Assembly: GCF_013364275.1 (NCBI RefSeq)
Contig: NZ_CP054932.1
Span: 806,001-870,000 of the forward strand
DNA: 64,000 nucleotides
Origin: Actinomadura sp. NAK00032
GTDB lineage: Bacteria; Actinomycetota; Actinomycetes; Streptosporangiales; Streptosporangiaceae
Direction of reading: 5' to 3'
The notes beneath the pieces were generated by a model that worked only from the letters and a program-made list of their open reading frames with translations, was not told the DNA's origin and did no database searches. Within the stretch, counting starts at the first letter, position 1, and each line of letters starts with the position of its first letter. This document shows positions 61,285 to 64,000 of the stretch, one piece after another. A program made the translations under genes and the position numbers.

Positions 61285-61341
61285 AATATAACGTCTTGTT
61301 TTGTGAACATCGCAGTGCTAGACGCGAACAAGGTGTTAACA
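61285..61341 (-). promoter_or_regulatory. PHO-box-like direct repeats and -10 upstream of phoD
   Basis: On the minus strand four 11-base units lie in phase from 61341 to 61298: TGTTAACACCT, TGTTCGCGTCT, AGCACTGCGAT and TGTTCACAAAA. Three carry the GTTCA-like core of Streptomyces PhoP boxes (11-base period); the third is degenerate. A TATATT at 61290-61285 makes a -10 with the last unit over the -35 position, the classical arrangement for activation by PhoP at low phosphate. Confidence 0.6.
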
Positions 61342-61377
61342 GATCAGCTGTTATCGCATCTGGTCGGAGTGAGCGGG

Positions 61378-62289
61378 TCAGCGTCCCTTGCGGGTCTGGC
61401 GGGTGACGGCCCGGCCCTCGTCCTGGGAGAGGGGGCCCGTGCTCTCGGGCGGCGACGTCCCGAGGGACGTGGCGAGGGTGCGTCCGTGCAGGTCGAGCGC
61501 CGCTTCGGTGAGGTCGGTGAGCTCGGCCAGCGCTGAGCGTGCGCGCGTCCAGCCGGTGAGGGCGACGGTGAGCGCGACGACCGCGGCCGGCCACCACCAC
61601 ACCGTCAGCACCGCGTACGGGATCGCCCAGGCGAACGTGACGACGGTCGCGGCGAACTGGCCGTGCGCGGCGGAGATGTCGGCGCGGACGGCGTCGGGCA
61701 GGACGAGCCACAGGCGGGGCCAGGCGAACGCCAGATCGAGGGAGTAGCGGTTCTGCGCGACCTGCTCGACGGCCGCGACGCGGTCGCCCATCCAGGTGGG
61801 ACGTGCCGGCGGGGCGAGGGCGACCCGGTTGGCGCGGTCGGCGGCGGTGTCGATGGCGGCCTGCTGCGCGGGCGTCCGCTCGGCGGCGGGGTGCGCGCGT
61901 TGCAGGGCGCGGCGCGTTTCGACGTGCGCGTTCCAGCGGTTCGTCCGTGCTCGGGTGAGCCGGTCGCGCAGGCCGTGCAGCCCGCGCGGCCACTGGCCCA
62001 GCCATAGGGCGCGGACGGGTGCGGTGAGCGCCTGGACGACGAGGCCGATCCCGCATGAGGCAAGCAGCAGCCAGACGGCCGTGAGGATCTGCGCTGAAAC
62101 GGTGAGCTTGCCCTGCTCCGTCCCTAGGGCGGTGACCTGGGCGCGGAGCATGGCGAGGTCGAGCGCGTGCGCCCAGCCGAGCCGGGCCCCGGCCCAGGCG
62201 ACGCCGACGAACAGCAGGCCGGGCACGGCGAGCAGCCCCACCCAGCGTTCGGCGAGCTTCTTGGCCAGCTCGGTGAAGAAGGCGTTCAC
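61378..62289 (-). CDS. Membrane protein, unknown function
   Basis: 303 residues: hydrophobic segments at about 17-38 and 68-92, a basic helical middle (RGLHGLRDRLTRARTNRWNA) of ~120 residues facing the cytoplasm, and a long hydrophobic hairpin at about 215-245. NRYSLDLAFAWPRLWLVLPD is a conserved-looking block. Four bases separate its start from the stop of a small upstream gene. The same set (membrane protein, small Cys-motif protein, WD40 protein) suggests a functional group, perhaps a membrane effector with its sensor (inference). Confidence 0.8.
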   Translation of the reverse strand: MNAFFTELAKKLAERWVGLLAVPGLLFVGVAWAGARLGWAHALDLAMLRAQVTALGTEQGKLTVSAQILTAVWLLLASCGIGLVVQALTAPVRALWLGQWPRGLHGLRDRLTRARTNRWNAHVETRRALQRAHPAAERTPAQQAAIDTAADRANRVALAPPARPTWMGDRVAAVEQVAQNRYSLDLAFAWPRLWLVLPDAVRADISAAHGQFAATVVTFAWAIPYAVLTVWWWPAAVVALTVALTGWTRARSALAELTDLTEAALDLHGRTLATSLGTSPPESTGPLSQDEGRAVTRQTRKGR

Positions 62290-62293
62290 GCCG

Positions 62294-62659
62294 TCACCGC
62301 GGGGCCATCGGGAGGCCGGTGACGCGGCAGCGCGGGAACGGGCCGGCGGGCACGCCGTCGGCGATCCGGTCGCAGGCCCCGTCCGGGCAGCCGAAGATCT
62401 CCTCGTCGGCCCGTCCGGGCCCGGCGCCGGGGAGGCCGGTGGCGGGCCCGCGCGCCGCGCCGCCCGGGTCGCCGCCGACGAGGTCGGCGAGCAGCGCGCG
62501 GACGGGGCGGCGGGCGCGGGCCGCGGCCTCGATGCGGGACAGCAGCAGCCGGTCGGGGTCGTCGGCGCACTGCTCCCGCAGCGCCGGGAGGTCGTCGCAG
62601 AGCGCGCCGAGCGCTCGGCGTTCGGCGAATTCGTCGTTCTGGTCGTTCTGTTCGTCCAC
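62294..62659 (-). CDS. Small protein with C-terminal CPDGACDR motif
   Basis: 121 residues. The N-terminal part is helical and acidic (FAERRALGALCDDLPALREQ), followed by a Gly/Pro/Ala linker and a conserved-looking end IFGCPDGACDRIADGVPAGP with a further Cys in RCRVTG. Three Cys in this arrangement may bind zinc. It is directly upstream of the membrane-protein gene. No function known. Confidence 0.75.
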   Translation of the reverse strand: MDEQNDQNDEFAERRALGALCDDLPALREQCADDPDRLLLSRIEAAARARRPVRALLADLVGGDPGGAARGPATGLPGAGPGRADEEIFGCPDGACDRIADGVPAGPFPRCRVTGLPMAPR

Positions 62660-62741
62660 GGGCGAGAACGCTATCCGCGCCCGGTCGGCCGGTGGCCGTT
62701 TCCCGGTATCTTTCCCGGCGTCGCGTACAGGGAAGGTGTGC

Positions 62742-64000
62742 GTGGTTAGGATCGCGGGCGTGGCCGGCGACGGGTTCTGGAACTTCGCATTGGACGATGG
62801 TCATTCTCCGGTGATGCAGTGGGTTCTGCGCGACCACAATCCGATTGAGGGGCCTGTCCATATCCAGGTCGGTGAACTCGGCTCCGGTGGTTGGTATGTG
62901 CGCCACCAGGGCTTCGGCGTTCGCGCGTTTCCCGGCAAGGGGGAGGCGTGGCGGGCGGTCCAGGCGCAAATGCGGCGCCACAAGGGGCGGTGGGAGGAGA
63001 CGGCGGTCGACGCCGAGCCGTTCCGCCGGGTGTGCGGGGACGACGGCTCCCGGGTCATTTATGACACCGGCGGCTCCTGCCTGTACGAATGCTGGGGCGA
63101 ACTGAAGGACGCCCTCTGGGACGAACTCCACTCCGCGATCAATGCCGGGACGACGCTGCGGCAGACGGAGACGCACGCGCTTCTCGGAGGCTCGATCGAG
63201 GTCGCGCGGTACGACGATCCCAAGGACGGCGTGCGGCGGTTCGCCGTCATCGAGAACATGGATCCGGGCGGTGACTACCGGGTCGTCGACTATCCGGACG
63301 AGAACACCGCCGTGCGGCGGTACGTGGACATCGTCCGGGCGAACGAGGACCCGGAACTCCCGTACCGCGACACCGATCTCGACGGCGTCGACTTCGAGGC
63401 GCCGATCGAGGGCCGTCCCGAGATGCCCGCGGGCCTCAGCGCCCTTCCGGACGGGTCGGTCATCGCCAGTGCCGACGCCGACGAGTGGCGTTACGTCTAC
63501 GGCCGGCCCCGGTCCGAGTGGGCGCCGACGCCGGACGGGCCGGCACCGTCCGGCCCGGTCCGCGCCGCCACGGGGAAGGCGCGGGACTGGGCGCCCGCGC
63601 GGGTGGACGTCCGCGACGTCACGCCGCCCGCCTGGCCGGACGCCGCCGGCGGGCCGGGCCCGAACGCGCTGGCCCTCGCCGTCCTGCCCGACGGCCGGAC
63701 CGTGCTCGCGTCCGCGCACGACGACGCGGCCCGCCTGTGGAACCTCCGCGACGGCGCGGCGGCGCGCACGTTCTCCGGCCACACCGAGTGGGTGCTGGAC
63801 GTCGCGCTGGCCGTGACCGGTGACGGCACCGCCGTCCTGGCGACCGCCGGAAAGGACCGCCTCGTCCGGGTCTGGTCGGCGCAGGACGGCGCCGCCCTCC
63901 AGGAGATCGGCGACCACCGGGGCGCGGTCAACGCGGTGGCGTGGGCGTGCCCGCCGGGCCAGGTCCCCTCGCTGGTCTCCGGGAGCGACGACGGGACGGT
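62742..64000 (+). CDS. WD40-repeat protein, 3' end cut by the window
   Basis: The frame is open from GTG 62742 (GGAAGG five bases upstream; GTG at 62760 is an alternative) to the end, at least 419 codons. The first ~230 residues are a distinct domain with FALDDGHSPVMQWVLRDHNP and GGSIEVARYDDPKDG, unlike known families to me. After a Pro-rich linker WD40 repeats begin (LASAHDDAARLWNLRDGAAA, RTFSGHTEWVLDVALAV, ATAGKDRLVRVWSAQDGAAL). WD40 sensors of this kind are common in actinomycete conflict and signalling loci. It is divergent from the small protein/membrane protein pair. Confidence 0.85.
   Translation, partial: MVRIAGVAGDGFWNFALDDGHSPVMQWVLRDHNPIEGPVHIQVGELGSGGWYVRHQGFGVRAFPGKGEAWRAVQAQMRRHKGRWEETAVDAEPFRRVCGDDGSRVIYDTGGSCLYECWGELKDALWDELHSAINAGTTLRQTETHALLGGSIEVARYDDPKDGVRRFAVIENMDPGGDYRVVDYPDENTAVRRYVDIVRANEDPELPYRDTDLDGVDFEAPIEGRPEMPAGLSALPDGSVIASADADEWRYVYGRPRSEWAPTPDGPAPSGPVRAATGKARDWAPARVDVRDVTPPAWPDAAGGPGPNALALAVLPDGRTVLASAHDDAARLWNLRDGAAARTFSGHTEWVLDVALAVTGDGTAVLATAGKDRLVRVWSAQDGAALQEIGDHRGAVNAVAWACPPGQVPSLVSGSDDGT

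Noticed and set aside
1..64000. CRISPR arrays, tRNA or rRNA genes, riboswitches
   Set aside because: No regularly spaced repeats, no T-loop/anticodon patterns and no conserved riboswitch cores were recognised on reading both strands.

Overview
The window reads as chromosomal DNA of a high-GC filamentous actinomycete, most likely Thermomonosporaceae (Actinomadura or Spirillospora type). The grounds are: repeated pairs of helix-turn-helix/DUF5753 regulator plus DUF397 protein, a SigJ-like ECF factor with a SnoaL-type tail, mycothiol-type and arabinogalactan-type genes, many GTG starts, strong G/C third-position bias, and mycobacterial/actinobacterial LexA-, KstR- and PhoP-like boxes. The genus is inference; no rRNA or tRNA gene was seen.

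Layout. 0-14 kb: regulators (HTH/DUF5753, DUF397, LysR, XRE-ImmA), a short-chain dehydrogenase operon with an NmrA C-terminal fragment, an AlkB-like repair gene behind an SOS box, an MFS exporter, a solute-binding lipoprotein, a SigJ-like sigma factor and an anti-sigma-type ATPase group. The HTH/DUF5753 gene at 13.26 kb is interrupted by one in-frame TGA. 14-31 kb is an accessory defence region with visibly lower GC. It holds a 5'-truncated C5 methyltransferase with a small partner protein, then a restriction-modification cluster: Mrr-type nuclease-helicase, MORC/MutL-like GHKL ATPase and Eco29kI-type GIY-YIG nuclease on the minus strand, C5 methyltransferase and Vsr nuclease on the plus strand. 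After a scar with a decayed IS982-type transposase comes a compact sigma70-family factor - DrmA-like helicase - DrmB-like DUF1998 operon behind a near-consensus promoter. I regard this operon as the best candidate for a little-described DISARM-related system.

31-40.8 kb: a TetR/SDR pair sharing two copies of one operator; a membrane Ser/Thr kinase; a SnoaL / DUF1214 / SDR / sulfotransferase catabolic set carrying two KstR-type boxes; a berberine-bridge-type FAD oxidase translationally coupled to a methyltransferase. 40.8-51.7 kb: cell-envelope genes (an AftA-like arabinofuranosyltransferase and a 1270-residue GT2-TagF fusion) divergent from a YtfQ/YtfR/YtfT/YjfF-type sugar ABC operon with three LacI-type operator-like sites.

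51.7-59.5 kb: a tight minus-strand cluster of five signalling-type genes (NYN nuclease-FHA protein, carboxylate-amine-ligase-like protein, multi-zinc-finger protein, vWA protein, HGD/DFT-type kinase with a C-terminal repeat-like sensor). Its architecture looks like an uncharacterised conflict or stress system; it is the second main candidate. It is followed by a PhoD-type phosphatase with a PHO-box-like array, then by a membrane protein, a small cysteine-motif protein and, divergent, a WD40 protein that runs off the window. All motif calls were read by eye; no database search was possible.
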